A DNA stretch of 64,000 bases. Origin: Ifrita kowaldi. Lineage: Eukaryota; Chordata; Aves; Passeriformes; Cinclosomatidae. Position 1 is the first letter of the stretch. The number at the start of each line of letters is the position of its first letter. Positions 36,501 through 48,736 of the stretch are shown here, in pieces. Below the pieces are notes generated by a model. It made no database searches, was not told where the DNA came from, and saw nothing but the letters and a program-made list of their open reading frames with translations. The DNA is taken from contig VZRS01007388.1 in assembly GCA_013398055.1 (NCBI GenBank), forward strand, positions 210,240 to 274,239, written 5' to 3'. The position numbers and the translations under genes are program-made.

Positions 36501-39500
36501 TATTGGTCTCACAGCATCACTGGATGAGTGCACAAACTGCAAAAGTGAAGCAGTTGCCATTTGTCAGGAACAAAACCAGTTGCACCAGGAGCATCTGAAG
36601 GTGAACCTGCACTCCTAAAAGACACCCTGAGCCCTGATACGTAGTTCAAAGATGTACTAGTGCCATATATTCTCCTGCCACATGCTCTCCCTGTTGGCCA
36701 GGCTAGGTTGTCCTCCCAGATGGTCCTCCAGCCCATGGCCCAGCTCTCAGCCAGTAGTCATGAGGGAGAAAGATCTTTCAACGGAAGCTATGTTCACTGA
36801 AGTTCCCTGAAATGAGTCACCCATCTCAGGAAGGATTTCCAGATCCTACAGTGCAGCAGAGAAAGCCAGGATGCTGCAGGGAACAGACATGGGGAAGTCA
36901 ACGCCAACTCACCTACACTGTACAGCTGAGCACAGTAATTACAGACATGGTGTGCAGCATGCTTGTTTATTTGCTGCTTTACATCACACACTGTGTAATA
37001 GCCTGCAGGAATTCATTCTGCCCCTAATTCAGTCTTAATTAAGATTATGCCTTTATCTGGGTAAACAGCCAAAAAAGTTGAGAAGGGTGGCAGGAATAAA
37101 TAAGTAACGCTGTACGTTAATCCATTGCCTCGACTGGTATCAGTCAAACTCCCTCGTGCATCTAAAACTTTTGAATGGCAGTGAGAGAAAATTGAATTTA
37201 GTAGGAGCTTGCTCCAGGTATAGTGTTGAATCAGTCTGACTCTCAGCAAAGTTAAACTAATGCTCATGACAACAGAGTAGTCAAAGTAGGCAAAGGTGTG
37301 AGTGCATGGACCTCTTGGTGTCTGATGACCAAGTCTCACTCCAAGCAATCGGCTGTTTCTTAGAGATGCTACTACTCATTTTTCAGATCATACAGAAAAT
37401 GGATTTACAGAAAAAATAAATCAGGCAGTGAAGAAGAATTCACAGATGTTGAACATACCTGCTGATCTTTTCCTGGTGGGTGACAATGAATAAATCAGGT
37501 AAGGCAGCCCAGATTCAGACAAGCTGGAGCAAACTCAAATGTCACATTCATTCATGGCCCTGAAGTCAACCAAGGCTTTATCTTGGATGGTGTTTCTGTT
37601 CTTAAATGACAAAATATATCCAAATTATATGATTGCTTAGAAAGAAAAAGAGGATAGGTCTCTTATAGCCCCTTTTACAACCCTTTCACATTAAGGAAAG
37701 AAAAAAAAGAAAATACTTAGTACATGTTCAAGCAAATGTGTTTATACAATTGGTGGCGCAGCATAGGCTACTCTGTACCTGAGCATGTAGTTTGGCTTCA
37801 GGCAGGGAAATAGAGGAAGCCAACACTTCTTTAACGTGGTGGGGCAATGACAAAAAGATACTTCAGAGAAACACTTGGCTGGATTTTTTTTTTCTGGAAA
37901 AGTGACTGACTATAAAATATTCTTTCTTATCCTGAAGTCCCTACTTTATTTGGAATGATAGTCTGTAGTTACAGGTAGAAGAAACTGCTGTACCATGGAA
38001 AGAGCATTGTGCCATGCACTATGCTCTGCAGCTCTTGGGACAACAGAGTAGTCCCAGTCACAGCTATGGGACAATGCAGCTTTGCTGTAACTGGTGACCA
38101 TGTACACGTGGCTTTGTGACTCTAACTAATGCTGAGGAGAGGGGCAGCACTGGCCAGCTAGATAATCCTGACAATGGAAGCCTGCATAAAGCAAGAGATC
38201 TTGGAACATCTCTGTCTCCAAGTATTTTTCTTTTCCAGTGGTCTTTATCTTATTTCCTTTCTGTCACTGTTTTCTTTCCAGTAACAGTCAGAGGCACACA
38301 ACCTGTCATTATGTTTTGAGGCCATTAAAGCATTTTCAGCAGTACTAGGTAAATCTACCAATGATCAGTGACTTTAATGACCAGAAAATGGTTTCTAGGG
38401 AAACCTCTATTCAAAGGAGAGAAGAAAAACATGAAGCTCATTGGAAAGGTTCACAGCATACCTGCAGAAGGTGGGGGTCTCTTGTGCACTTCCCTTACCA
38501 GCTTCCTCCTCCTGGGACTGCTGAGGTCAGTCCCTTCCAATGCCACCGCTTTTCTGATTATTTTTCACAAGTCCCAGTTCAAGTGCTCAGCTTTGCTGAG
38601 CAGGACAGGAATTGCAACAGATGCTGGGCTTCAGCACAAGGCCCTCCCCAGACCTGCCTCACCAGCAATGGAGAGGCAACCTCCCCAGGCAAAAGCATGA
38701 CCATAACATCTCCTGGCTTCTGGATTTGAAGGTGAAGGAGACTTTCAGCTATGTCAGCAGTGATGCTCTGGGGCAGCCCCTGGAGGGGCTGTGGCGCTGC
38801 CCAGCCAGGCCTGGATAAGAGCAGAGCTTGAACCCACTGCAAGCCAGAACGGCTGCAGGTTTTCTAGAAGGTTGCAGAAATCAGTGACCCACCAGTGACC
38901 GACAGTGTGTGCCACCCCGTCCCAGAATGCTGAAAGCCTTGGGACTCTTCAGACAAGTTTAGATGGCTGAGTTAAGGATTGCTAAGCAAGCCCCACTCTA
39001 TTTAGCTTGAGAAAGATTAAATTATGTTTTTAACTTTATTTTAATGTATTTAATGCTTATTTCTATATGTGCATGAGTACTTAATTTAGCATAATTATTG
39101 AGATGAATTGCAGTTAACATTACAAGAAAATTGTAACTTGTCATAAAACAAGTGGGCCATATTATAACAGAGCTGCTACCACACAGAAATGTTCTGCTAG
39201 AATAGCTTAATAACACAAATAAATCCACACTCCCCAACATGATACTTCTTTGGGGAGTTGATTAATTATTAGCAAGTAAAATGGCTAACAAAGTAGCATA
39301 TATAAAAATATCCTCTCACATCAATAAGATTGTAAATTTTAACTCTGTTGCATGACAGCAAGTGTAAGCAAGAATTACACACAATGCAATGAGCTGAATG
39401 AATTAATATGCCTAGGGCTTTTGTTGCTAGAAATACTTTGCTCTGTATTATAATAAGTCATTGCAACTGTTCTGAGCTGCAATTTAGGTTTCTTCTTGCA

Positions 39501-39719
39501 GTTTGTAAGTGACAGACAAGTGTTTGTGCCAAAGAGGCCTTCCAACCATGCTCATCCTCAAAGCCTTTCCTACATGTCTGAGGCCTGACCTTCACAATGC
39601 AGCATCTTTTCAATACATTAGATAGAGTTGCTGCTTTCACCTCTTTTCCCATTCTTTTCTGCCTGCTGCAACCCAGTCCTTGTTGTCCTCAGCCCCTGTG
39701 GTCCTCCACATTTTAGCCA
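33501..39719. other. Intergenic region, no gene recognised
   Basis: Unique-looking sequence with one tetranucleotide microsatellite (34,991-35,024). No splice-bounded coding segment, RNA gene or transposon could be supported. AT-rich DNA at 39,010-39,430 may be a conserved non-coding element. Confidence 0.55.
34991..35024. repeat. (TCTA)n imperfect tetranucleotide microsatellite
   Basis: About eight TCTA-type units with TCTG and TACC interruptions. Confidence 0.85.
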
Positions 39720-40104
39720 CCCAGGGACATCTTCTCATGGAGCTGAGAAACCAAGAATGTTGAAGACAGAGGCAAAGGATGCATTAAACATCTCTGCTTT
39801 GTTCACGTCCCTGTTTGTGAGGTGACCATTCTCATCCTGTAATGCTACATTTACACTACCTATTGCCATTAATATATTTGAAAAAACCTTTCATCTTGTC
39901 CCTCACAGTTCTGTTCAGCTTCAACTCCAGTTGAGCTTTGGTCATATGAATTTTCTCCCTACAATGGCAAGAAGCATCTCTGTATTCTTTTCATGTCACC
40001 TGACCTTGCTTCTGCTGGGCATACACCTTCCTTTTTTCCTTATTTCCAAGAGAAGATTCCTGTTCAGCCACGCCGGCCTTTTGCCTCACCTGCTTGGCTT
40101 CTGA
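39720..40104 (-). mobile_element. CR1 LINE ORF2 fragment, left part, split by an LTR insertion
   Basis: Read on minus, the segment includes VNKAEMFNASFA (about 39,765-39,803), a decayed form of the KAEVLNAFFASVF motif at the start of the CR1 reverse transcriptase. Further upstream on minus are degenerate codons from the linker after the endonuclease domain. Unlike the other CR1 copies here it is an internal piece, not a 3' end. It continues across the LTR at 40,573-40,745. The left edge is approximate. Confidence 0.75.
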
Positions 40105-40568
40105 TGATGCCATGATGATTTTTTGCCTTTTCTTTTACACCCCTTTTATACCTTTTATAGCTTTTTGTATTCTTAGTGTTTTTAGCCTACATGCTTATAC
40201 TTATTTTGTCAAGCTAGAAAACTAAACATTTTAGAAGCTTCGTAGTTAGGGATCAGAATGCCCCAGACACCAAGGTCCTCTCCAGAACACATTTTGTAAA
40301 CTAAGATAGAACCATCCAGGGGAAGGTTCCTTGGCGAGGGGGGGCTCACTCGAGCCTCTCATTGGGGAATCTTTGATAGATATGCTAATTAGTAACACCT
40401 ATAATGTGACACCCGATCTATTGTGGGGGTGCATTGTGGTGTGCACTGGAGTGCATTCCACCTGGACGTGGTGCACCTAAGGACCCTTAAAATAAATACT
40501 GAGGTAAAATCCCTTTTTCTCTTCTAACCATGTTTGATTTTTGATTTTAAGACCAGGAAAAGGCATCA
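40105..40568 (+). mobile_element. Solo LTR, copy 3, inserted into a CR1 element
   Basis: 464 bp with TGATG/CATCA ends, opposite in orientation to copies 1 and 2. It is flanked by exact CTGA duplications (40,101-40,104 and 40,569-40,572). AATAAA lies at 40,491-40,496, about 72 bp before the 3' end, and a TATAAT at 40,400-40,405 is a possible start-site element. The CR1 reading on both sides is continuous once the LTR and one CTGA are ignored, so the CR1 is the older element. No internal retroviral genes remain. Confidence 0.88.
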
Positions 40569-40572
40569 CTGA

Positions 40573-40745
40573 CATTTGGGAATTGCCTGCTCCTGTGGCC
40601 TTAGGAGGTGATGTTTAAAAAGTGACCAGCACTGATGGACCCCAGCACCTCCAGGGGACCTCACTTACTCATTCCCTGAGCAGTCTGAAGTCAGCTCTCC
40701 TCAAGCCCAGAGCTGAGGTTTTGCTGGCAGTTTTCCTCTAATCAA
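40573..40745 (-). mobile_element. CR1 LINE ORF2 fragment, right part of the interrupted copy
   Basis: Read on minus, it contains ALGLRRADFRLLRE followed by VSEVPW, typical of the CR1 ORF2 region between endonuclease and reverse transcriptase. It joins the fragment at 39,720-40,104 across the inserted LTR. Stops and frameshifts make it inactive. The right edge is where recognisable CR1 ends. Confidence 0.75.
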
Positions 40746-43700
40746 CAGAGTATCGCTTCATGACTCTGAATACAAGTTTTGTCATCAAATGTTCAAAAAA
40801 ATTTCTCAGCTACCAAAAATCTTGTACGTGGCTTAAAAGCCATGAATTTAGAAACAAAGTGTCTTTTGAGCTCTTGTATTTTCTTTCTGCTTGAAAAATG
40901 TGTGTTTAATTTACTCACAGCTTTAATCTTTTCTACCCAGAAAGGAGGGCTGAAGGTTTACTTTTTTGTTTAAATAAGTGTTTTGCAGTGCAGTCATAAT
41001 TAAGCTATTGAGATACTAAATGAAGCAGTTTTCTATTATGGAGTAAATGCTGAAATCCCCACAAAGACAAAATACAAATTAATGGAACACGCACAAGTCA
41101 CGTATTATAACTTCTTTGCTATCACCACTACAACTGTAGGCATACTGCTACTTTCGTTTTTTTTTTTCTTTTGTGGGCTGATTTTCACCATTAGTGAGAG
41201 GGACAAGCACACCAAATCTGTGCTTTTTGCCAAGACGCTTACAAAAAGTGTCCAACACTTTTACCAGTAAAATGGTTGCATGATAATAGAGCAGCCACCC
41301 AAATCTGCAATGCGAGGCTTTGCTGCTGAGTGCAGCCCTCTGTCCACTATGATTGTGCCCCTGAACTCTCTGCAGACAGGGCTGCCATGGAGTCATTAGA
41401 CCTGGACATTTGTCCAAGCTGTGAAGGACGCCAGCCCCTGCTTTGGCACTCTATTGCATGGGCATCTGGTCCTAGAGCTGCTAAGTGGCTGATTTCAAAA
41501 AGCCAGTCATGTGTCTCCACATCACTCATTTATTCCAGGAGTGGAGAAGGATAAAAAAAGCATTTTATGACCAAAAAAAAATATTATTATGGGAAACAAT
41601 CTCCTCATTCAGATGCCTTTGTGTTAATGCATGAAAGCCAGCAATGCTATTAAAAAGATATTTAAAATTAGCTACATTTTATTTCCTGCACCTCTGATGT
41701 TAGCTTTTTGTCTCCATGTGTCTAGCCGAAGTTGCTGGAAATCCAATTTTTATGGATGCATCTCCACCTTCATTCCGTTACTGCTTGATTTCGTACCCAG
41801 GGTGAAAAACACACTGAGATCTGTACTTAATTTCACCTTTATGTTGTGGATGCATACGCAAGCTTAATGCTGTGTGTATCAATCTTCTAACAGGTTTAAT
41901 GAAATGGCTGCCTTGGCTGACTTTCTGTTCCAGCTAGCCTTAGGACACAGCGATGCCCAGTACAGCAGGATTTGCCCCAAAGTGTTTTCAGCCTTAATAG
42001 ACAAGGCAGGGGGATAGTAACACAGTTCCTGTTTTCAGTGTCAGGGCCCAGGGCTGATTTTCATTAGGCAAAACTGGAGCTTAAACCACACCTTCTACCT
42101 CTTATGCTGGATCTCTGATTTTGTACTAGCATGCTAACTAGATCTCTAAAAATATCAATCCATTGTTGACAGGAAGAAAAGCACGTTCTGTCATAAAAGA
42201 TCAGCTCCATCAACCCTACTGGGGATTTGATGCTTTCAAGGCAAACCAAGAGACATGAAACAGCAACCCAACCTAGGCAACTGCACATTGATAAAGATTT
42301 CCTCTATATTTAGCCTTTTGGAATCTGAGAATTACTTCATTATGCATTTTACCCTCACGCAATGAGAAAAAAAGGAATCACAGATGACATCGGGACGAAT
42401 CTGTTTTTTTCTGGTTGGTGTTTTTGTTTGTTTGTTTGTTTTTTAATTTTTTATTTATTTGTATTTTTTATTTCTACACTTTGGGCCCCGCTGGGTATTT
42501 AAGGTACTCATACTGAAACAAAATATGTAGTATATTAAGTCTTGCATCGTAAAACAAAGCTTCACTGATGCTCGTTTTCAAAGGGTTGACCTTCTTGACA
42601 ACAAGTAAATAGTGACAACTCAGCAAAATTGAAACCAGATGACACCATGGAAAAATGCAGTGCTCCATGAATTAGGACAGTTCCTCTAGAGTACACAGCA
42701 TTATACTGGCTACTGCAACACATCCCAAAATATAGAGAGCCCTCTGCAACATTGTTCCTACAGGAGAAAAAGATTAAGAAAAGGCATTTTAAAAAATAAG
42801 TGATCTTCAAGGCAGACAACTCCACGATGCTGCCAGCTTTGCTGGAGCAGTTAACTGATCCATGCGAAATGTTGCCCTAACACAAAGGACTGCCAGCACC
42901 CCCCTGCCAATATCCTACGAGCCCCTGCATCCTCCCATTCTGAAGCGCTCTGCCCAAGTCAAATTCAAAGTCATGGAGTTTCATCTTCAAGGCACTTGTT
43001 AGCTCAAATGCCACTCCAAAGTTCAGGACTCTCTTTGGCAACTCCTCAGATCCAAACGACAGTTTTCCATGAAAGTTTGCAGAACAGAGATTGGGACAAA
43101 TTTTTCTCAGCCTCAGGTGAAAAACCATGTAAGGACCTTCTAAGGACCAACCCAAAATGTTAAACTTTAAAGTTGTTGAGTGAGGTTAAAAAAGAACAAG
43201 TAAAGGCATATAACAGTCATTTGTCATGCTGAGTCTTCAAACTTCATAGAAATGTCCCAGAGCAAGGGGTTAATGGATCTTTGTAAGAACTTGTAAAGCA
43301 CAGACTTTGGGCACTTGCGTGGGCTGAAGCATCATGAAATTCACTGATCACATGTCTCAGGTAACTCATGCTTAAAGAAATGGATTATACTTTTTGGCAC
43401 ATCTGGGGACTTGCAGAAACTTCAGGTGAGAATTCCGCCCTGGTAAAATAAGGTACAGTATGGTACAATCTCCTCTGTACCATCAAACATGAAAAAGAAT
43501 GCAAGTTAAATCCAGACAACTGCACTGTGAGAGCATCCAAAGAAAATATTTTTGTCATATTCTCTGAGACAGAATGATATCAAACCAACTTCTTCTAAAG
43601 CAGCAGCTTTGGTTATGATAAGGGACACAGAACTGTCTTAAGCTAAAAGAAAATCTGTGGTAATGTGATGTGATTTGAGAAGTTTATGTTTGAGGAGTTA

Positions 43701-46700
43701 GTAATTTGTGGTAATGTGATGTGATTTGAGGAGAATATATCATACCTATAAACTAGGTAAGCTTTTGCCAGGAAGATCCTGCCCTGGTAAAAATCAACAA
43801 CTCATTTCTAATGCAAGAACACTGGTGTATGCACGTAAGTATAGCTTGTGATGTGAGGTAACCACAAATGTCCACAGCTTTTCTGGTGCAAGGAGAGAAG
43901 TTTCATATGCCAGAATTCCCATCCAAGCAAACAGTTCCAGTAATACACAAGTATGTGCAAACCAGGCCTGAACTACCTGAACTAATGATTTTGCTGGACA
44001 AAACCAAACTGCAAACCTTTAGCTGGCCTTTTGCCTCTGGCTCACTACACTACTGTTTTCTCCCTGCCATTACACTGAGCTGCCCTTCCCTTGTATCACA
44101 ACACTGGTATGCATCAAAAAGATGAGCTGATTACCCTTCACTGAGTTTTCATAGCTCCAGGTGTCTGTCAGACACGCTCTGGCTGCAGCTGAGCAGGGTA
44201 AAGAGGCCCGAGCTTAAGAAAAAAACCCCAAGAGTCCTTTGAAGCCCTCTGCTCTTAGAAGCAGTTCAACTGAAACAGGATGTCTGGTCTCAGAGCATGC
44301 CAGCAGTACTGATTGCTGTCTGGTTTTCAAAGTTTAACCTAAAACTGTGCTCAGATATGCTGGGCCAAAGGCAGGAGAAGACTCTGTCCTCAGTGAAATG
44401 AAGAGCTGAAAGGCAGAAAAGCAAGAGAGAAGCTTTCCACAGAGAGAAGGATGAAAGAAAAGTTCTACCCTGATTTTAAACACCATTCTGACTCCAAATT
44501 ATTTTTATTCATGCAAACTAGTGCATGCCTGGCCTACACTTTTATTCCTTTTAGTTGACAATAGCTTACTCATGGGTGCAGAAATGCTTATGATAATTTT
44601 AGGAAAAACCAGCCTAGGTCCACCCAGACCCATCAGGTTATGTCTGAAACTGCTGTGCAAATGCCACGGTGCTATTGCTGAAGCCAGTCAGTCTCAGTCA
44701 CCTGCAGCTGTGTGGCATCAAGCCCAAGGTAAGAAGCTTTGGCAGTGCCTGAGTCTGGCAGGGCAGCTCAATGTAGCCTCAGCACCAGCTGGGCTGAAGC
44801 CACATATCTGTCACCAATCTGTCACTACTCTTCAGTCCTGCTTTTGAGAATGGCCTTTAGCTTGGGGTCATTGCAGAGGGCACACAGCTCAGCAGGTCCT
44901 GGACTGGTGCTCATGCCGTGCCTCAGTTCTATTGTATTGTCCAGGTTACCTGGTTTTTCCCACTCCCACACTTTCCCATAGAAGTAGCAGAATCTATACC
45001 CAAGCAAGCTGGCATGCTGCTTTCTGGGATGCCTAGACTGATTCCTGACTTGCCCCAGTTCCCCTACCATTCTTTTTCATCCTTTTGCTCATTAGTTGCT
45101 CAAAGAACTGAGCCTTTGCTGAAGCCAGGTTTGAAAAGTTAGTGCCAACCTGTTTTTGCTTTGAGCATCAATGAACAAATGCATAATATAGTTACTTAAG
45201 ACTGGCTGGGTGCCATTAGTCACACAGAGTAGCATGGTTTTCTGGCACCCTGCAGAACTGGCAATGGTGACTGGAAAAAATAATAAAGACATTAATATTT
45301 TTATTACGGAAAGATCAGCTGAATAACATCCTGGTGATACAACACAATGCCTTGACTGCCAGAGAAACTCAGAAAGGTCTAGATTCTAACGAAAACGTGT
45401 TAAAGCACATTTATATTCAGCAACTGTGATGATACTGAAGCAAGGAAACGAAAGCTGTCTAGACCTTTATGATATGACCCTTTCTCTCCCTCTCTTTTTA
45501 CAATATTTCTTCCTTGCTCATCCCAGCTGCTACCTGCAGCAATAGTGTGGTTTTACTTTGGTCACTTACAGTGCTGAATTCTTCATCACATTCCAGTATC
45601 TAATGCAGTATACAGTACACAAAGCACAAAGCTAAGGACTGTTCTGAGCTGTGGTATTCTGACTGGAGATATTCAGAGCATTCTGGATCAGGTTTTTTAA
45701 AACAATTCTTGTTTGAGGCAAAATTAATTTTAAAAGCCACTCAGAGGCTTCGTGAAGTGGAATGATGTGTAGTCTCAGATGAGCTGCAATTACCCTCAGC
45801 AGAGTCAAGAGTCAAATTTCATAAATCCCTCATCAGAAAGAGTCTCCTGGGTTTTCCAGGTTGAAGTATCAGGGCTTCAGCTGCTGCTTTCCCCAAACAG
45901 GGCACTGCTTGCATCTGGACCCATGTCAGTTGTTGGTCACCTCATCTCTCCCTTCCCACAGAAGAGAGGGATGGTGACACTGGTGGGTTCCACTTTATGC
46001 CACTGAAGCTTCGTCTTTGTCCCAAAGCGTGTGTGTGTGTGTGAGAGAGCTTTTCTGGCATCTCTGCCCAAGGAGATGCATGCTGCACTGCACTTCCTTC
46101 CTAAAGGCCCCAGTCTTGGTATACACCTTAGTATTCAGAGATCCTATGGTTTTGGCAGTGTATGGGCTGGGGCATCACCTCCCTGAATCCATTATTCCTC
46201 TTGATAAGGTGGCTGCAAGGCATGTAGCGAGATAAAAGGTCAGGCTGAGGGAATGAAATTAAGGGAGAGGAGGGAATGGTAACCAACAAGCTTTGTACTT
46301 TTATTATGTTGCACAGCTGTTCTCTTTGTCTTCCTAATGCTGTTGTTCTTTTTAAACTGTAAATTCTTTAATAAGCACGATTAATTTCATTCTCTGCATG
46401 TAAAAAGGACACGTATCTAAATAGCAAGTATGATAGAGGAACATGAAGAGTCTCTAAGAGTATACAGTCTTTCCTGCCTTGGGATTATCCACATCTATGT
46501 AAAACAGGATGATCTCCATTCCTGGTCTTAAGCTGTAGGTTTTCCTACACATTTCATTCCAGCATTCACCTTAGACGTCCCTGCATTTGCATGTACAAAT
46601 GTTTTGCAGATTACAAAATGACAACTTCTGCCTTTTTGAAATTTCTCATGGGAAATAAAAGTTCCCTATGCTACCTATCAGTGCACAGTCTTATGCCTTG

Positions 46701-47291
46701 AACCTCAAAAAATAAAATCAATCTTGATATTAAAAACCTGGAAAGTGCATGAGGAAAACCTAAATCAGAACAGATAGGAAGAAAGGGTTAATTGACATGA
46801 AGACCACCACAATCCTAACCATATTGATTGTAGTAAGGTTTTCATTAGCAAACAATTAGCAACACCCACACCAAATAAAATGAATTTCTAAACAACAGGT
46901 AGTAATAACAAAATACGTTCCTTAGCTGAGAGTCATTAGAAGGTAGAGAAAGATTATCCATAAAAAGAGGATTAGTAAAAACAGAAACCCCCGAGGTAGC
47001 AGAGGGAGCCCCAGCAGGCCAGCTGGCTAGATTGAGGTAATAATCCCGCATTTTCTTCAAAGAAATAAAAGTAAAAAGAAAGATCAGAACCATGAAAGAA
47101 CCCCTTTGCATGATACAGTGTGCTAAGGATAAAAGCATGTGCCTTTTCAACAATAATTTCTAACAGGCAAACAAAGAACAATCAGCAGTAGGGTTCAGTA
47201 ATATTTAAAGAGACCCAGGAACTCATAATGCCACTTTTATACCTGTGTAACTCCAGTGGCTTCTTGATTTATACCAATCTAAGTAGGAGGA
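40746..47291. other. Intergenic region, no gene recognised
   Basis: Mostly AT-rich unique sequence with T-rich low complexity near 42,403-42,475, a 51-bp partial tandem duplication at 43,652-43,731 and a short (GT)n at 46,027-46,042. No exon or RNA gene is supported. Confidence 0.55.
43652..43731. repeat. Direct repeat, 29-bp core at 51-bp spacing
   Basis: A 29-bp core (43,652-43,680) recurs at 43,703-43,731 with two mismatches (AATCTG/AATTTG near the start, and the last base). The intervening sequence is not repeated a third time. This looks like a small local duplication. Confidence 0.8.
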
Positions 47292-47824
47292 GAATCTGGA
47301 TGCACACAGTACAGTACGGTGTGCTACAGGACAAATTGTTGTTCACTGTTGTTTTTCTGACTGCTGGGGGCAAACATAATGAACTAATAGGTCTCTTCAG
47401 GGGTTTTTTATTTTTATTTATTTTTTTTTTCTTAGGAATGTTTTAGATCACGGTTATTTTCTTGCCGTAGCATTAATCATTGTTCCATCTGGTTAGTGCA
47501 GGGAAAAGCAGCGTGCAAGTCTGCTTAGTCTGAGCACCCCCGGAAGGATTCCCATCCCTCCCGGACAGCACTGCTATGGCAGCAGGTAACTCGGAGAGGG
47601 GGGAGAAGTAGTTCAGGGGCCGGAGTCCAGGTACAAGGGACTCTTATCAGTAACTAAAGTGCTCGGTTCCACTGGGATGGCTCAGCCAGGTTTTCAGTAT
47701 GATGAATTAGGCTCCACCAGTCCGCTTTCCTCTCAGCTCCACAGGACCTGTTCTAACAAAGCCCAGGGAGCTACACCAGAACGCAGCAGAGGCGTCCAGA
47801 TGTGTGTGCCTTTCACCTGGGCAC
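47292..47824. repeat. Left-flank block of the CpG-island locus, copy A
   Basis: Nearly identical to 48,737-49,271; the seen differences are one A/G near the start and a two-base length change in a T-rich tract. It ends abruptly at a single N (47,825) in the middle of shared sequence, which marks a contig join and not a biological edge. Confidence 0.9.
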
Positions 47825-47825
47825 N

Positions 47826-48265
47826 CGGGCCGGCCCTGCTGCGCGCACCGCCTCCATCAGGTGGCGGCATTGCCGCGGCCCCGGGCCCAGCCGCGCCCCG
47901 GCCGGGCGGCCGCCGCTGAGGGCGGGAGACCCGCCGGGAACCTCCCTGTGTTATCCCTCCTCCCGGCACGTTCTGTCCCGGTGAGTCTGAGGACTTAAGC
48001 GGTGAAGAAAAAACTAGCGGCCGGAGCCAGGAAATGGGTGCGGGCAGCTTTACTTGGGTGTACTTGAGACTGAAGATACACAGGGAAAAGTAGTTGAGGT
48101 TTGTGCCACGTGGCCTTGACCTGGAAGAGCAGATTTACATCTGGCATAGGTCACTCGAAAAGATTATCTCCAGCCCCGTGATATCTTCCAGATAACTCCC
48201 AGCTCTATCTGCCGGTGTCAACTTTCCATAGTGTCCTCAATCCCACGGTGGTGTCCGAGGCGGCA
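47826..48265 (+). promoter_or_regulatory. CpG-island core with a consensus 5' splice site
   Basis: From 47,826 to about 47,940 the sequence is very GC-rich with many CpG and GGCCGG/GCCGCGGCC-type motifs, unlike the AT-rich surroundings. A strong donor (CCCG then GTGAGT) lies at 47,981 on +. No coding start fits before the donor, so a first exon here would be 5' UTR or non-coding RNA. The island is probably a promoter, either of an unlisted transcript or of the downstream gene (CDCA7L is the expected neighbour of RAPGEF5 in amniotes). The first part of the island is missing from this copy because of the N join at 47,825. Confidence 0.55.
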
Positions 48266-48735
48266 GCAGCTGCTGAACTGTCCCTGCCTGCTTGTTGCTG
48301 CCTTGTTGCTGCCTTGTTGCTGGAGGTTGTCATCCCTCAGCCACTGCCACAGAGCCTGTGTGTGATTCTGCCCGGGTCCAGGGCAGAGCCATCCCATCGG
48401 CTGTGGTGGCTCACAGGAGCTGTCAAGAACTGCAGCTACTGCAGCGTCTCATCTGTGGGGAAACAACTTCTGGGCCAAAGGTGGGAAATGAAGAGCCACC
48501 AACAAAGCCTTTCAAAGCATTCATCTGCATGCCAGTGGTGCACTGCACCCTGTGACTTGTGCTCATAGCACTAACTCTGCACAAGCATATGGTCAGATTT
48601 AGGAAAACATCTGCCAGATTCCTTCAGCTTCTACCATACTGAACTTGCAGGAGACTTTGAGCTTTACCTACTCTCACAGCTCTAGTTTACCATGAGGGAC
48701 TAAATTAACAAAAGGTGCCAGTGAGGAAAAGTCAC
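48266..48735. repeat. Right-flank block of the CpG-island locus, copy A
   Basis: Matches 49,717-50,175 except that it has three units of an 11-bp CCTTGTTGCTG-type repeat (near 48,294-48,330) where the other copy has two. It ends at a single N (48,736). Confidence 0.9.
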
Positions 48736-48736
48736 N

